A stretch of DNA of 49,422 bases from Candidatus Goldiibacteriota bacterium (GCA_018000835.1 JAGNJD010000014.1:1-49422); one strand, 5' to 3'. Shown: positions 1 to 9,710, counted from the stretch's first letter. Made by a program: numbers and translations. Notes: generated from the letters alone by a model not told the origin.

Positions 1-1304
1 GTATCCGATGCTGACGGCGTTGGGTTCGGCGTCGGCGTCCGGGTCCACGACGGCGTAGGCGTTCGCGATGGTGATGGCGACGGCGTCCGCGAATACGTCA
101 TTGTATATGTCCGTGAAGGTGAATACGTTGATGTCCTTGAAGGCGATGGCGTTAACGTCCTTGTAGGCGTTGAATACGGGCTTGGCGTTCTTGTCCTTGT
201 CCACGTCTGCGTTAACGTCCGGGAAGGAGTCGGCGTCAAGGTATATGTTCTCGTCCTTGTTACGGTAAAAGTAGGTGATTTACATACGACCTGCATCGTT
301 ATTGTATTTGAATTAATCGTGCCACTCGGATAACTTATATATCCCCTGTTTGTTCTTTGCTCGCAATTCTCCCAATCCTGTAAATAATCTTCTCTCCCTA
401 TATATAAAATATTTATACATGTATTACCTTCAAACCCACCGGGAAAAACTGCCTGTCCGCCTGTATTTCCGGTATTCTGATAATTTGGTCCATAAGCACT
501 ATTACCGGGATTAGGTCCGCCCCATTGAAATCCATCACCACTGTTTGACCATACGTCTGTTACGGTTATTGCTGTCGTTATAAAACCGCCTGTATTACAA
601 ACGCGTAAAGTAAAAGTAACGTTATCCCCATTTCCTATGTTTGTCGTCTTACTTGCCGTCTTTGTAATGGAAAAAGTAGGGCCCGGCGGCGGATTCTCCG
701 GCGTTAACGTCACTCCCCATCGCATATATAAACATCCGTGTCCCGACGAACTCCCGTTTGCATCGTAACTGTATGGCTGCAATCTCCGGCCTGTGCTCGG
801 ATCATAAAATATTTTTCCCCATGTCGTGCCAGTTACCTGAACTGAATTAGACCATGACGAATGTAAACTATAAGACGGCGACGTCCATGAATTACCACTC
901 CCGTCGTTTGGCGGTGCAGTGCCGCAATCATAGGTAGATGCTATCTTCCCGCCACCATCGTTACTCGAGTTATATGCATGCTGACCATTATCATAAGTTA
1001 CGTCCATATACCACGACGCCCATATTTCTCCGCCATTCGTATCCTGGACTTTTATTGCTATTACGTTTGTGCCGGATGCATTTAAATAACTCGTAGAAAA
1101 TCCTATGCATGTTATGCCGCTTCCTGAATCCCAGTTAATGTAATTATAACTTCCTATCAGATTTCCATTAACGTAAACCTGTGCATAGTCGTCAAAATTA
1201 CCACATAACCTGGCACTGGTCATATTGGCAGAATAAAGGGAAGCGGCTAAAAAGAAAATAAATACGTTTAATATTAAATAATATTTTTTATTTATTTTTA
1301 TCAT
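1..1304 (-). CDS. Secreted DUF11-type surface protein with Thr/Ser/Pro-rich linker (partial, 3' end beyond window)
   Basis: The reading frame is open for about 434 codons from ATG 1302-1304 to the left edge, so the C-terminus is missing. Residues 1-25 form a signal peptide (lysines, then a hydrophobic run ending in SLYSA). Residues about 26-225 resemble a galactose-binding-like jelly roll (DDYAQVYVNGNLIG, then LNASGTNVIAIKV). Residues about 240-340 are a DUF11/CARDB-like beta module (SITKTASKTTNIGNGDNVT). From about residue 345 to the edge there is a low-complexity tract of RT/PT/SPSRT units. The tract probably spaces a missing C-terminal anchor or sorting domain away from the modules, as in the 936-residue protein at 18443-21253. 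An in-frame ATG at 1325 gives 7 more residues; neither start has a strong ribosome binding site. The role is unknown; export is well supported. Confidence 0.8.
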   Translation of the reverse strand, partial: MIKINKKYYLILNVFIFFLAASLYSANMTSARLCGNFDDYAQVYVNGNLIGSYNYINWDSGSGITCIGFSTSYLNASGTNVIAIKVQDTNGGEIWASWYMDVTYDNGQHAYNSSNDGGGKIASTYDCGTAPPNDGSGNSWTSPSYSLHSSWSNSVQVTGTTWGKIFYDPSTGRRLQPYSYDANGSSSGHGCLYMRWGVTLTPENPPPGPTFSITKTASKTTNIGNGDNVTFTLRVCNTGGFITTAITVTDVWSNSGDGFQWGGPNPGNSAYGPNYQNTGNTGGQAVFPGGFEGNTCINILYIGREDYLQDWENCEQRTNRGYISYPSGTINSNTITMQVVCKSPTFTVTRTRTYTLTPTPSRTLTQTWTRTRTPSPYSTPTRTLTPSPSRTSTYSPSRTYTMTYSRTPSPSPSRTPTPSWTRTPTPNPTPSASD

Positions 1305-1368
1305 ACCATCAGCCGTCCATTTCATAAACCGTTTTAATGCTTTAATTTATAATACCCCTCACATAAAT

Positions 1369-1397
1369 AATATATAATATTTTATCGTTAAAGTCAA
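1369..1397 (-). promoter_or_regulatory. Sigma-70-type promoter for the secreted protein at 1-1304
   Basis: Read on the minus strand: TTGACT (1392-1397), a 17-nt spacer, TATATT (1369-1374). The predicted start of transcription near 1362 gives a leader of about 55 nt. Inferred from consensus match and position only. Confidence 0.6.
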
Positions 1398-1530
1398 TAC
1401 AATATTATAACTAAATTTCACATTATAAAACCCAAATCAATTATGAACTATGTTACATCTTTTTATTTTTTATTTCACACTTTACACCTGCCACTTGCCG
1501 TTGCCTTTTTGATTGCTTATTGTGAATTGA

Positions 1531-1566
1531 GTGGGAACCCCTCGGGCTAAAGCCCGAGGCTCCCAC
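1531..1566. repeat. REP-like palindrome A
   Basis: An outer stem GTGGGA/TCCCAC encloses a 9-bp inner stem CCTCGGGCT/AGCCCGAGG with an AA turn. Read on the minus strand it begins GTGG before the palindrome, like the GTRG tetranucleotide of RAYT-associated REPs. It recurs almost unchanged at 26771-26802, again directly before the three-hairpin element. No RAYT transposase gene is in the window. Confidence 0.75.
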
Positions 1567-1572
1567 AAAAAA

Positions 1573-1755
1573 TTCAATCAATTTGTCCCGTAGAAATTCT
1601 CTTTACAGAATTTGTTGATTGACCAGGGGACGAAGAATACCGGTGATATTCCGCAGCGACCCTGGAACCCTCCTGGCAAAGTAGAAAAAACATTTTTAAT
1701 GTGTGCATTCATAAAATATCTCACTGATATATTTTATGAATGCTGTTCCAATAAA
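1573..1755 (+). repeat. Three-hairpin dispersed element, copy A
   Basis: Order: P1 stem TCAATCAA/TTGATTGA with a long insert containing its own AATTCT/AGAATT hairpin; P2 stem CCAGGG/CCCTGG with inner GAATA/TATTC; a conserved linker GGAACCCTCCTGGCAAAG; an A-rich spacer; P3, a stem of about 15 bp beginning GCATTCATAAAATAT and ending ATGAATGC; terminal TTCCAATAAAT. Copies B (13274-13429) and C (26810-26949) share stem bases and linker but differ inside the hairpins. The boundaries are those of detectable similarity. It is probably a mobile or structured nucleic-acid element rather than coding sequence. Confidence 0.8.
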
Positions 1756-1859
1756 TACGTCGCTAATTTTCATAAGCGAAGGATAATTTTTTATCTACTT
1801 CCTCTTCTCTACTACCTCATAGGAGCACTTGCCGTTGTCTTTATCTGCCGTTTGATATC

Positions 1860-3878
1860 TTAAATTTTCCTTTTATTTACATCCACAATGCTTTTTACCC
1901 TGTTTCTTCCTTCCTGTTTAGCAAGATACAGAGCATCATCAGCCGCCTTTATTAACTCTCGGGTATTTCTCACGTAGTATGGATAAGTTGCAACGCCTAT
2001 TGATAACGTTATTGGCCGCTGTTCCCTGTCGTTACCACCTTTCAAATTTTTCTCGGAAAATTCCCTCATTTCCTCCATCAGTTTACAAGCACTGTTAATG
2101 TCGTAATCTTCCATGACTACAAAAAATTCCTCTCCGCCATATCTTGCAGTCCACGTGTTTGTATTTTCCTCCGTAAATTTCTTAAGCACGTCTGCCAGTT
2201 TTACAAGGACTCTATCGCCTTCCTGATGGCCAAAAGAATCGTTAAACTTTTTGAAAAAATCTATGTCAATCAAAGCAAGTGAAACGTTTTTTATCAGCCC
2301 GTTCTCCGTTTTTGCAAAGGTTTGTAATAATTTTTCCTGAAAAGTAATGTGGTTATACAGACTCGTCAGTCCATCTTCTGTTGCCTGCCGTTTTACTTTT
2401 TCATATAACTTCACGTTTTCAAGCAGCACCGCAACTTTTGACAAAAGCATTTGTATCGTTTGTATTTCAAAATCGCTAAAATAATAGTTTGCTTCCTTGT
2501 CAAGTTTAATAAACCCCAGGGGTTCAGTCCTGCTTTTTAATAGCGAAATAAAAAACTTGTCAACGTTTTTTTTCTTAAAATTAAGAGGTATATTTTTGTC
2601 GGAGACGTTGTCTATCAGTATATGCTTGTCGTTTTTAAAAACGTATTTTAACAATTCGCTTTCTTTGGGAAATAATCTGGTGCCGGTTATGGTTCCCGGA
2701 TAATTATATGTTTCCACCACTGAAAAACTACTATCCCCTGCGTTATATTCTGCCAGATATCCGCTGCAAATGTCAAATTTCTTTATTTCTTCAAAAAATT
2801 TTGCCATTATATTATGTCTGCTTTCCATAAAATTTAGTTTGCCATAAATGTCATAAAGTATTGAGATACGCTGTTCCCTTTCCATTACCTTATTGTTTAT
2901 GTCAAAAAGATACAATATGTTTATAATTTCTGACGACAAATTCTGCATTAAAAATTTGGCGGTTTCACCGTTTTCAACATTAAAAGCAAAATCGCACACT
3001 ATAGCACCGATAATTTTACCGGACAATAGAGGAAATGTTATTACGTCTTTAATCTCTTTTGATGATTTATAATACGGAATTTTTATCTGCGACGCATGTA
3101 TTATGAAAAATTCCCTTTTGTTTACTGCAACGCCGATTATGTCCTCCTTTAAACTGAATTGGTAGGTTTGCAGTATATCATCGGGTGATGATGACGAAAA
3201 AAACATAATGGAAAATTCTTCCGTTTCTGGTTTCCTGTAAAAAAATAAAACCGATTCCGCTTTCAGGAACCCCCTGTAAACGTTCAGCGTTTTTTCAAGC
3301 AAGTCCGATATAATGGATTTAAAATCCTTTATTTCTTTATCCGTATCAACGACAAAATTTACGTTTTTTTTCGGCAGATTTGTTTTGCTTTTTGTTAAAT
3401 ATAATATTGCGAGTAATGCAGCAATGCACAGAAACGAAAATAAATCATATCGTTGCATATCCTTAAAATCTTTTAATGACGAAAGAAAAAAAATTGAAAG
3501 CATTATTGCACCATGCAGATATAAATCCTGCATCAATGCAAAAAACACAAGGATGTAGATTGACCATTTCAAAACAGAAACGCTGCCGCCGGAAATGCCC
3601 GTCAAAGTTAAAAATAAAAAAAACATTATATACAGAATTCTTGTTGTGGGGGGACGTCCAAGTTTTTCCCTATATTTCAATAGGAAATACAGGGAAACAA
3701 AAAAAACGGCATAAAATACGATGAAGAAAAAAGTATTAAAAGATATTTTTAAATGCCATGGCATTACGTTAATTATGGTCATTAAGAAAAATAAAAAAAA
3801 TAATACGTATTTGACTTTTTTCCTGTTACGGATGAATGAGTTCCTTGATGAAAATTTTGAGAAATAAGAATTAGGCAT
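1860..3878 (-). CDS. Membrane diguanylate cyclase with GAF-like sensory region
   Basis: 672 residues. The N-terminus (about 20-165) has five or six hydrophobic helices. Two GAF-like regions follow (about 190-320 and 340-495), then a C-terminal GGDEF domain from about 505. The active-site loop is intact as ARYGGEEF near residue 580, so it should make cyclic di-GMP from two GTP at the inner membrane. The residues before GGEEF (NTNTWTARY) contain no RxxD, so the usual allosteric product-inhibition site appears absent. It is the last gene of the long rpsF-led run, 81 bp after the STAS gene, and has a weak ribosome binding site. What it senses cannot be told from sequence. Confidence 0.9.
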   Translation of the reverse strand: MPNSYFSKFSSRNSFIRNRKKVKYVLFFLFFLMTIINVMPWHLKISFNTFFFIVFYAVFFVSLYFLLKYREKLGRPPTTRILYIMFFLFLTLTGISGGSVSVLKWSIYILVFFALMQDLYLHGAIMLSIFFLSSLKDFKDMQRYDLFSFLCIAALLAILYLTKSKTNLPKKNVNFVVDTDKEIKDFKSIISDLLEKTLNVYRGFLKAESVLFFYRKPETEEFSIMFFSSSSPDDILQTYQFSLKEDIIGVAVNKREFFIIHASQIKIPYYKSSKEIKDVITFPLLSGKIIGAIVCDFAFNVENGETAKFLMQNLSSEIINILYLFDINNKVMEREQRISILYDIYGKLNFMESRHNIMAKFFEEIKKFDICSGYLAEYNAGDSSFSVVETYNYPGTITGTRLFPKESELLKYVFKNDKHILIDNVSDKNIPLNFKKKNVDKFFISLLKSRTEPLGFIKLDKEANYYFSDFEIQTIQMLLSKVAVLLENVKLYEKVKRQATEDGLTSLYNHITFQEKLLQTFAKTENGLIKNVSLALIDIDFFKKFNDSFGHQEGDRVLVKLADVLKKFTEENTNTWTARYGGEEFFVVMEDYDINSACKLMEEMREFSEKNLKGGNDREQRPITLSIGVATYPYYVRNTRELIKAADDALYLAKQEGRNRVKSIVDVNKRKI

Positions 3879-3959
3879 TATTATTTTTATTTTTAAAAAT
3901 TAATTCCACTGAATTTATAAATCCCTGTTTCATTTCAAAACCTTTTATATTTGGATTTT

Positions 3960-4307
3960 TTATTTGAAATTCTTTAATGCATCGTCAAGGGTTTTATAAT
4001 ATTCCAGTATGTTCGTAAAATCAAGCAGTTCGAAAATTTCCATTACTTCCGGTTTCATGTTTACGAGTTTAAGATCGCCTTTATTTTTCCTTATATTTTT
4101 TATTTCACTTATAAAAATACCCCAGCCTGCACTGCTTATGTAATCAACTTCACTTAAATCAATCAGGATCTTATAATTTTTTGCCTTGATTACGTCTCCC
4201 AACGTTTTTTCAAGCATTGAAGACGTGGCAGTATCAATATAACCACGACATTGTATTATTTTTACGTCACCCTTTGTTAAAATGTTTATTGCAAGGCCTT
4301 CTGCCAT
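3960..4307 (-). CDS. STAS-domain anti-sigma factor antagonist-like protein
   Basis: 115 residues, a single STAS domain. The phosphorylatable-serine loop is DYISSAGWG with serines at 58 and 59, as in SpoIIAA/RsbV-type anti-anti-sigma factors, which bind an anti-sigma kinase when unphosphorylated. It starts 12 bp after the NUDIX stop, and its GAGGAGG ribosome binding site directly follows that stop codon, so the two are cotranscribed. No partner anti-sigma kinase, phosphatase or sigma factor is in the window. Its position next to a GGDEF gene suggests a shared signalling role, which is inference. Confidence 0.88.
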   Translation of the reverse strand: MAEGLAINILTKGDVKIIQCRGYIDTATSSMLEKTLGDVIKAKNYKILIDLSEVDYISSAGWGIFISEIKNIRKNKGDLKLVNMKPEVMEIFELLDFTNILEYYKTLDDALKNFK

Positions 4308-4319
4308 AAATGCCTCCTC

Positions 4320-4772
4320 TCATTCTTTCCATTTAACTTTTATGAATCCTGCCTGACAACAAAAATTTTTCTTCCACAAATTTATAATTATGTCTTTTAT
4401 GTCCGGATAAAACAACAATCTCTTAAATCCATCTACCCCAAAATATTCTGCATTTTTTAATACTTTATCAGGTTTTACAAAAAATTTCAAGTTATTTTTT
4501 ATTCTAACTTTAAAATATACATTAAAAATATGCCTTGATTTATCAGGATATATTGTTTCATGACACAATACAAAATTGGATATTTCTTTCATTTCCATTG
4601 ATAATTCTTCGTTTAGTTCCCTTTTTAATGCATTTTCAATCGTTTCACCATATTCCACGCCGCCACCCGGTAACAACCAGTATGATCTGCCGTTTTTCTG
4701 ATGATTGACGAGTAATAATTCTTTTTTCCTGTTTAATATTATCGCCGCAGCCCTTATGCGGATGTTATTCAT
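4320..4772 (-). CDS. NUDIX hydrolase
   Basis: 150 residues. The Nudix box is complete near residues 37-60: GGGVEYGETIENALKRELNE followed by E, matching GX5EX7REUXEE. Such enzymes hydrolyse nucleoside diphosphates linked to another moiety, using a divalent metal held by the box glutamates. The substrate is not predictable. The start is supported by AAGGAGA six bases upstream. It follows ruvB by 73 bp and precedes the STAS gene by 12 bp. Confidence 0.9.
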   Translation of the reverse strand: MNNIRIRAAAIILNRKKELLLVNHQKNGRSYWLLPGGGVEYGETIENALKRELNEELSMEMKEISNFVLCHETIYPDKSRHIFNVYFKVRIKNNLKFFVKPDKVLKNAEYFGVDGFKRLLFYPDIKDIIINLWKKNFCCQAGFIKVKWKE

Positions 4773-4845
4773 GCCGTCTCCTTTATTATATTAATCATTT
4801 ACGTCTCTATAATTAAACGCCCGGGAATCTGTCACATGCCACTTT

Positions 4846-5877
4846 TTAAAATAACATTCCTTCTTTATCCATTTTTATTCCAAAATATTCATAAGCACGC
4901 TGCGTTGCTTTTCTGCCTGATTGCGTTCTCTGGATAAAACCAATCTGAATCAGGTATGGTTCATAAACGTCCTCTATAGTCCCCGGTTCCTCTGAAACGG
5001 CAACGGCAAGCGTTTCAATTCCAACCGGACCACCTTTAAATTTATTTATAACGGTCAGCATTATTTTTTTATCCATTGAATCAAGTCCCATTTCGTCTAT
5101 TTCAAGCATCTTTAACGCTTCTATCGTTATTTTTTTATCTATAATGCCGCTGCCTTTTACCTGTGCATAATCGCGGACGCGTTTCAATATACGATTGGCT
5201 ATTCTCGGGGTCCCTCTCGAACGTCTTGCAATCTCCGCGATGCCTTCCCTGTCAGAATCTATGTTAAGTATTTTTATTGAACGGCTTAATATTTTTTCTA
5301 TGTCATCAGGAGTGTAAAAATCAAGCCTGTATGATGCACCAAACCTATCACGTAAAGGCGATGCAATCAAACCTGCTCTGGTCGTTGCTCCTATTAAAGT
5401 AAATTTTGGCAGATTTATGCGAAAAGTTTTTGCCGAAGGTCCTTTACCAATGACGATGTCAAGCACAAAATCCTCAAGTGCAGGATACATGATTTCTTCT
5501 ACCGCTTTGTTTAATCTGTGGATTTCATCTATAAATAAAATGTCGTTTTCTTCCAGGTTCGTAATTATTGCGGCAAGGTCTCCTGCCTTTTCAATCACGG
5601 GCCCTGCTGTTATCTTAATGTTAACGCCCATTTCATTTGCTATGATATGTGCAAGCGTTGTTTTACCAAGTCCAGGCGGACCGTGAAAGAGTATGTGTTC
5701 AGGCGGCTCATTCCTTTTTTTTGCCGCTTCAATTAAAATCTTTAATTTTTCTTTTACGGCATCCTGACCTATATAATCCTTTAAATATTTAGGTCTTAAA
5801 TCCTTTTCAAAAAAATTTTCGTATGGTTCAATTTCACTTTTTATTATTCTATCTTCTTTATTTTCTTCTTTTTTCAT
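4846..5877 (-). CDS. ruvB: Holliday junction branch migration ATPase RuvB
   Basis: 343 residues, full length for RuvB. Walker A is GPPGLGKT at residues 66-73, Walker B is LFIDEIH, sensor 1 lies in IGATTRAG, and the arginine finger region is PLRDRFG. A C-terminal winged-helix region is present ([20 protein letters not shown]). RuvB rings flank a RuvA-bound Holliday junction and drive branch migration. The order ruvC-ruvA-ruvB is intact here. The ribosome binding site is AAAGGA before ATG 5877. Confidence 0.97.
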   Translation of the reverse strand: MKKEENKEDRIIKSEIEPYENFFEKDLRPKYLKDYIGQDAVKEKLKILIEAAKKRNEPPEHILFHGPPGLGKTTLAHIIANEMGVNIKITAGPVIEKAGDLAAIITNLEENDILFIDEIHRLNKAVEEIMYPALEDFVLDIVIGKGPSAKTFRINLPKFTLIGATTRAGLIASPLRDRFGASYRLDFYTPDDIEKILSRSIKILNIDSDREGIAEIARRSRGTPRIANRILKRVRDYAQVKGSGIIDKKITIEALKMLEIDEMGLDSMDKKIMLTVINKFKGGPVGIETLAVAVSEEPGTIEDVYEPYLIQIGFIQRTQSGRKATQRAYEYFGIKMDKEGMLF

Positions 5878-5935
5878 ATTAATCCTTTTTTAATAACATC
5901 CTGCTGCAGTTTATTATTTCCGAAACCGGACAACT

Positions 5936-6511
5936 TTATTTACTTAAATATTTCAGTGCTTCCTTTATTACTTCATCCTTGTTTTTTTTGTCTTTTACAG
6001 TTTTATACGTCTGCTTTAATGCTTCCATTGCCCTGTTATACTGGAAACCAAGTGCAAGCATGACCTGAATGTAATCTTCATCCTGTTCTTCGGGATATTC
6101 GTCCGTCAGCGTTTTAAACTTATCCTTTAATTCAACTATTATTCTTTTTGCCTTTTTGGGACCCAACCCCGGTATGCCCGTTAAGAAAAGTTCGTCCCCG
6201 TTTGCGATTGCTTTTCTCAGTCTTTCAACGCTTGTGCCGCTTAAAATGTTCATGCTGCCTTTGGGGCCTATTCCTTCCACGTTTAAAAGGGAAAGAAAAA
6301 TTTCCTTTTCTTCCGACGTTGAAAAGCCATATAAACTGACGTTATTTTCACTTACACTTAAATAAGTATGTATCCTTACAATGCCTGTTTTGTCTTTTAA
6401 CGCTTCAAACGTTGAAGATGAAATATTAACGCCATAACCAACGCCGGAAACGTTCATAAGAACGTACCTCTCTTTTATTTCCTCTATAATACCTTCCAGA
6501 AAATCAATCAT
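5936..6511 (-). CDS. ruvA: Holliday junction DNA-binding protein RuvA
   Basis: 191 residues. The N-terminal OB-fold is recognisable (YVLMNVSGVGYGVNI, then HTYLSVSENNVSLYGF). Tandem helix-hairpin-helix motifs follow (LLNVEGIGPKGSMNIL and LTGIPGLGPKKAKRII). The C-terminal RuvB-contacting domain has the ALGFQYNRAMEAL pattern. A RuvA tetramer holds the four-way junction and loads RuvB. The upstream gap to ruvC is 126 bp and the ribosome binding site is weak, so translation may be modest or the start may be regulated. Confidence 0.96.
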   Translation of the reverse strand: MIDFLEGIIEEIKERYVLMNVSGVGYGVNISSSTFEALKDKTGIVRIHTYLSVSENNVSLYGFSTSEEKEIFLSLLNVEGIGPKGSMNILSGTSVERLRKAIANGDELFLTGIPGLGPKKAKRIIVELKDKFKTLTDEYPEEQDEDYIQVMLALGFQYNRAMEALKQTYKTVKDKKNKDEVIKEALKYLSK

Positions 6512-6637
6512 TTAAATTACCCGCTTTGTATGGATTCCCGTGCGGATGAAAATAAAATAATATAACATTTTTATACGTCGACTAAAAAAGCAGACGGGAA
6601 TCGCACGTTTAAAATTTAATGCCATTAAAAACTACGT

Positions 6638-7123
6638 TTACGTTAACATTTTTATTTTTAAACTATTAATACAACAAATTGCTATCGCAAGGGCATCGGC
6701 TGCATCGTCTGGCTTTGGTATTTCTTTTAAGCCAAGAAGTGCCTTAACCATTTTCTGGACCTGAAGTTTTTCTGCCATACCGTAACCCGTCGTTGACATT
6801 TTAACCTGCAAAGGAGTAAATTCCATTATTTTTGTCTTTTGTAATTGTGCGGCTAAAAGTATTACGCCACGTGCCTCACCTACGGACAGTGCCGTTTTTG
6901 CATTTCTATTAAAAAAAAGTGATTCAATCGCAATTATGTAAGGTTTGTATTTTTTTATCAATTTCTTTATTCCTTTGTAAATAATTTCAAGCCTTTCTGA
7001 TTGTTCATAATCACTCGTGCTTTCAATGACTCCTGCGGACAGATATTTGATAACGTTTCCTTTTTTCTCTATTACGCCAAAACCACATCTTGCCATTCCA
7101 GGGTCTATGCCTAATATAATCAT
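6638..7123 (-). CDS. ruvC: Crossover junction endodeoxyribonuclease RuvC
   Basis: 161 residues, normal length. The RNase H-like acidic residues are visible: D7 in ILGIDPGMARCG, E67 in AIESLFF, and D140 and D143 in PDDAADALAIA. RuvC cuts Holliday junctions symmetrically as a dimer. The start lies 6 bp after the alr stop with a GAGAAG ribosome binding site, so it is translationally close to alr. Confidence 0.97.
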   Translation of the reverse strand: MIILGIDPGMARCGFGVIEKKGNVIKYLSAGVIESTSDYEQSERLEIIYKGIKKLIKKYKPYIIAIESLFFNRNAKTALSVGEARGVILLAAQLQKTKIMEFTPLQVKMSTTGYGMAEKLQVQKMVKALLGLKEIPKPDDAADALAIAICCINSLKIKMLT

Positions 7124-7129
7124 GTCTTC

Positions 7130-8245
7130 TCATTCATAAATTCTGATTACTCTGCCGGTAATGCCGGTAAAAATTTCGTAGGATATGGTCCCGCATGTCT
7201 GAGCCATGTCTTCCACGTCAATCGCTCCATATTCATCTTTCCCGAAAATCAGCACTTCATCCCCTATTTTATAATTTTTTTTAATCCTTACCATCGTCAT
7301 GTCCATGCAAATCCTGCCCAGTATGGGACATTTTTCACCTTTTATCCGCACGTACCATCTGCCTGATAAATCACGCCTGAATCCGTCGCCATAACCTATT
7401 CCTATTACTGCCACTCTTTCTTTTTTTTTGGCCTTGTAAACTCCGCCATAACTTATTTTTTCGCCCTTTTTTAACCACAAAAAATTTATGATTCTGCTTT
7501 TTAAACTCATAACCGGTTTTACGTATAAATATTTTTTTATGTTCTTATCGGCATAAGAACCATAAAGCATTATTCCGGGTCTTACTGCATCAAAATAGGT
7601 AAACGGGTATTTGGCAATGGCGGCAGAATTTGCAGCGTGCATTATTACGCCGCCGGATATGTTTTTTATGGGCATAAACTTTTTTATCTGCTGTGAAGTA
7701 AGATGCTCGCCGTCCTTTTCCATGTCGGCATAAGCAAGATGAGTATAAATTGATTTTAACCGCAAATTATTCATATCGCTTAAATTTGTGAGAAAAGTTT
7801 GTGTCTCTTCCGGTCTTATTCCGAGACGGTTCATCCCCGTATTTATCTTCAGATGAACATTTATGTTCCTTTTGTGTCTGTATGCAAGGTAGTTTAAAAG
7901 GTTGGTTTCTTCAAACGAAAAAATGGACGGCTCCAGATTATATTTTATGATTGAATCTATCTCGTCTTTACAAAATCCGCCAAGAATTATTATGGATGAC
8001 TTAATGCCTTTTTTCCTGAGGCAAACGCCCTCATTGACTCTTGCAACGCCAAGCGTTTTTACATTTAAATTATTTTCCAGAAAAGACGCTATCTGAAACA
8101 TACCATGCCCATATGCGTTGGCTTTTATTACTGGTATTATTTCTTTACCCCTGCAGGCTCTTTTAACCTGATTAAAATTATATTCCATTGCCTTAAGGTC
8201 TATCTCTGCCCACGTAATCGGCTGTGACGTTTTATATTGGCTCAT
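7130..8245 (-). CDS. alr: Alanine racemase
   Basis: 371 residues. The PLP lysine is K41 in VIKANAYGHG. The second catalytic base is the tyrosine near 266 in ISYGGVYK. GRICMDMTMV forms part of the C-terminal barrel. The enzyme interconverts L- and D-alanine for peptidoglycan, so a murein layer is implied. Its start overlaps the 3' end of dnaB by 14 bp, and GAGGA precedes the ATG. Its place between dnaB and ruvC is unrelated in function to its neighbours. Confidence 0.96.
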   Translation of the reverse strand: MSQYKTSQPITWAEIDLKAMEYNFNQVKRACRGKEIIPVIKANAYGHGMFQIASFLENNLNVKTLGVARVNEGVCLRKKGIKSSIIILGGFCKDEIDSIIKYNLEPSIFSFEETNLLNYLAYRHKRNINVHLKINTGMNRLGIRPEETQTFLTNLSDMNNLRLKSIYTHLAYADMEKDGEHLTSQQIKKFMPIKNISGGVIMHAANSAAIAKYPFTYFDAVRPGIMLYGSYADKNIKKYLYVKPVMSLKSRIINFLWLKKGEKISYGGVYKAKKKERVAVIGIGYGDGFRRDLSGRWYVRIKGEKCPILGRICMDMTMVRIKKNYKIGDEVLIFGKDEYGAIDVEDMAQTCGTISYEIFTGITGRVIRIYE

Positions 8246-9710
8246 TTGTGTCCTCTTTAATCATTTCATCGGTATTTCTGTTGGATATTTCCTGAAAAAC
8301 GGTCAGATCTTTTATGAAATAAACGTCCTGATCACCCGGAGGGCCGTTTCTATTTTTTGCTATTATTAATTTACAGTTTACCGTTCCGTGTGAAAATTTT
8401 TCTCCCGTTGCATCTTCATATGATGCTACGTATTCATTCTTATCCTGCGGTTCGCGTGCTATAAAAATTACGACGTCTGCATCCTGTTCTATGGCACCGC
8501 TCTCCCTTAAATCAGAAAGTTTTGGGTAAGACATCTTCGTATCTCTGCCGCTTTTGACTCTCGTTGATACTTCCCTTTTTTCAGCTTCCCTGTTTAACTG
8601 CGAAAGAGCAACTACTGGAACTTTTAATTCTCTTGCAAGAGCTTTTAACGAGCGGGAAATCTGGGAAATCTGCTGTTCACGCGGCAATTCTTCGTTTGGC
8701 CTTATCAACTGCAGATAATCAACGATTATAAGGTCTAAACTTTTCTTTTGCCTTTTTAATTCCGACATCAGGTTCCTTGCTTTTGCCCTTATATCAAATA
8801 CACTGTTATCGTCGGTATCTATGTAAATTGAAGATTCGGACAAAATATCAAAAACGTTGACTATACGCTGATTTTCACCTTTGGTTAAAAATTTTCCGGT
8901 TCTTATCTTCTGCAGACTAACTTTTGAACCAGCTGCAAGAAATTTCATAATAAGATCATATTGACTCATTTCAAAACTGAATATCAGAATGTTATGATTT
9001 TTTTCGACACCAAGGTGGTATGCTATATTCATCGCCAGCGAAGTCTTACCTACGGATGGTCTCGCTGCAATTATTATGAGATTTTCCGGCTGTAATCCGA
9101 GTGTTAAATCGTCTATTTTTGAAAACCCTGTTGGAAGACCAAGCAAGGATTCTTCCCTTGCCCCTGCCGACTGGATTTTTTCGAAAACTTCTCCAACCAG
9201 ATCTTTTACTTTTTTTATGGAACCGGACTGTTCCTTTTCTCTTATGTTAAAAATTGAACGTTCTGCGTTTTCCAGTATGTCTTCCGGAGGGACGCCCTGT
9301 CTAAACGAATCCTCAATTATCTTCGTAGAAAGGTCAATTAAATGTCTTAAAATTGATTTTTGCCGCACTATTCTGGCATATTCTTCTGCATGGGCATACG
9401 TAGGTATGGATTCCGAAAGCATTGAAACGTAAGAAACACCTCCAACGCTTTCAAGGAGTCCTTTGTTTTTCAAAGCGTTCGTAACGGTTAAATAATCAAC
9501 TGCATCTCCTCTTTGATTCATTTCTTTTATGACTTCAAAAATTTTTTTATGCGGAGTATCATAAAAATCTTCCGTATCAACGATGTATGAAATTTTATCA
9601 AAAACTTTATCGCTTAAAAGTATACACCCGAGTAAAGATCTCTCCGCTTCAACGTTTGCGGGTGGTAATTTGCCTATACTTTCATATTTTTTCCCGCTTT
9701 TATTTTCCAT
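8232..9710 (-). CDS. dnaB: Replicative DNA helicase DnaB
   Basis: 492 residues. The N-terminal primase-interaction domain (PPANVEAERSLLGCILLS) is followed by a RecA-like ATPase with Walker A ARPSVGKTS and Walker B LDLIIVDYLQLI. GRDTKMSYPKLSDLRESGAI is the conserved DnaB segment. It unwinds the fork as a hexamer. It overlaps rplI by 11 bp at its start (AAGGTGG ribosome binding site inside rplI) and alr by 14 bp at its end. No intein or insertion is seen. Confidence 0.97.
   Translation of the reverse strand: MENKSGKKYESIGKLPPANVEAERSLLGCILLSDKVFDKISYIVDTEDFYDTPHKKIFEVIKEMNQRGDAVDYLTVTNALKNKGLLESVGGVSYVSMLSESIPTYAHAEEYARIVRQKSILRHLIDLSTKIIEDSFRQGVPPEDILENAERSIFNIREKEQSGSIKKVKDLVGEVFEKIQSAGAREESLLGLPTGFSKIDDLTLGLQPENLIIIAARPSVGKTSLAMNIAYHLGVEKNHNILIFSFEMSQYDLIMKFLAAGSKVSLQKIRTGKFLTKGENQRIVNVFDILSESSIYIDTDDNSVFDIRAKARNLMSELKRQKKSLDLIIVDYLQLIRPNEELPREQQISQISRSLKALARELKVPVVALSQLNREAEKREVSTRVKSGRDTKMSYPKLSDLRESGAIEQDADVVIFIAREPQDKNEYVASYEDATGEKFSHGTVNCKLIIAKNRNGPPGDQDVYFIKDLTVFQEISNRNTDEMIKEDTNEPI

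Larger units (their letters stand above)
1305..1859. other. Gene-free 555-bp stretch holding repeats
   Basis: No convincing gene. It holds the promoter of the left-edge gene, a REP-like palindrome (1531-1566), the three-hairpin element copy A (1573-1755), and two copies of CACTTGCCGTTG (1493-1504 and 1827-1838) flanking them. An 83-codon frame at 1612-1863 lies over the repeat and is not credited as a gene, because the third copy of the element does not keep the frame. Confidence 0.75.

Noticed and set aside
1612..1863. 83-codon plus-strand frame sharing MLIDQGT and IPQRP with a frame at 13077-13418
   Set aside because: The shared part lies exactly over the three-hairpin element. Copy C lacks the frame, changes between A and B are not mainly synonymous, and the parts outside the repeat do not match.
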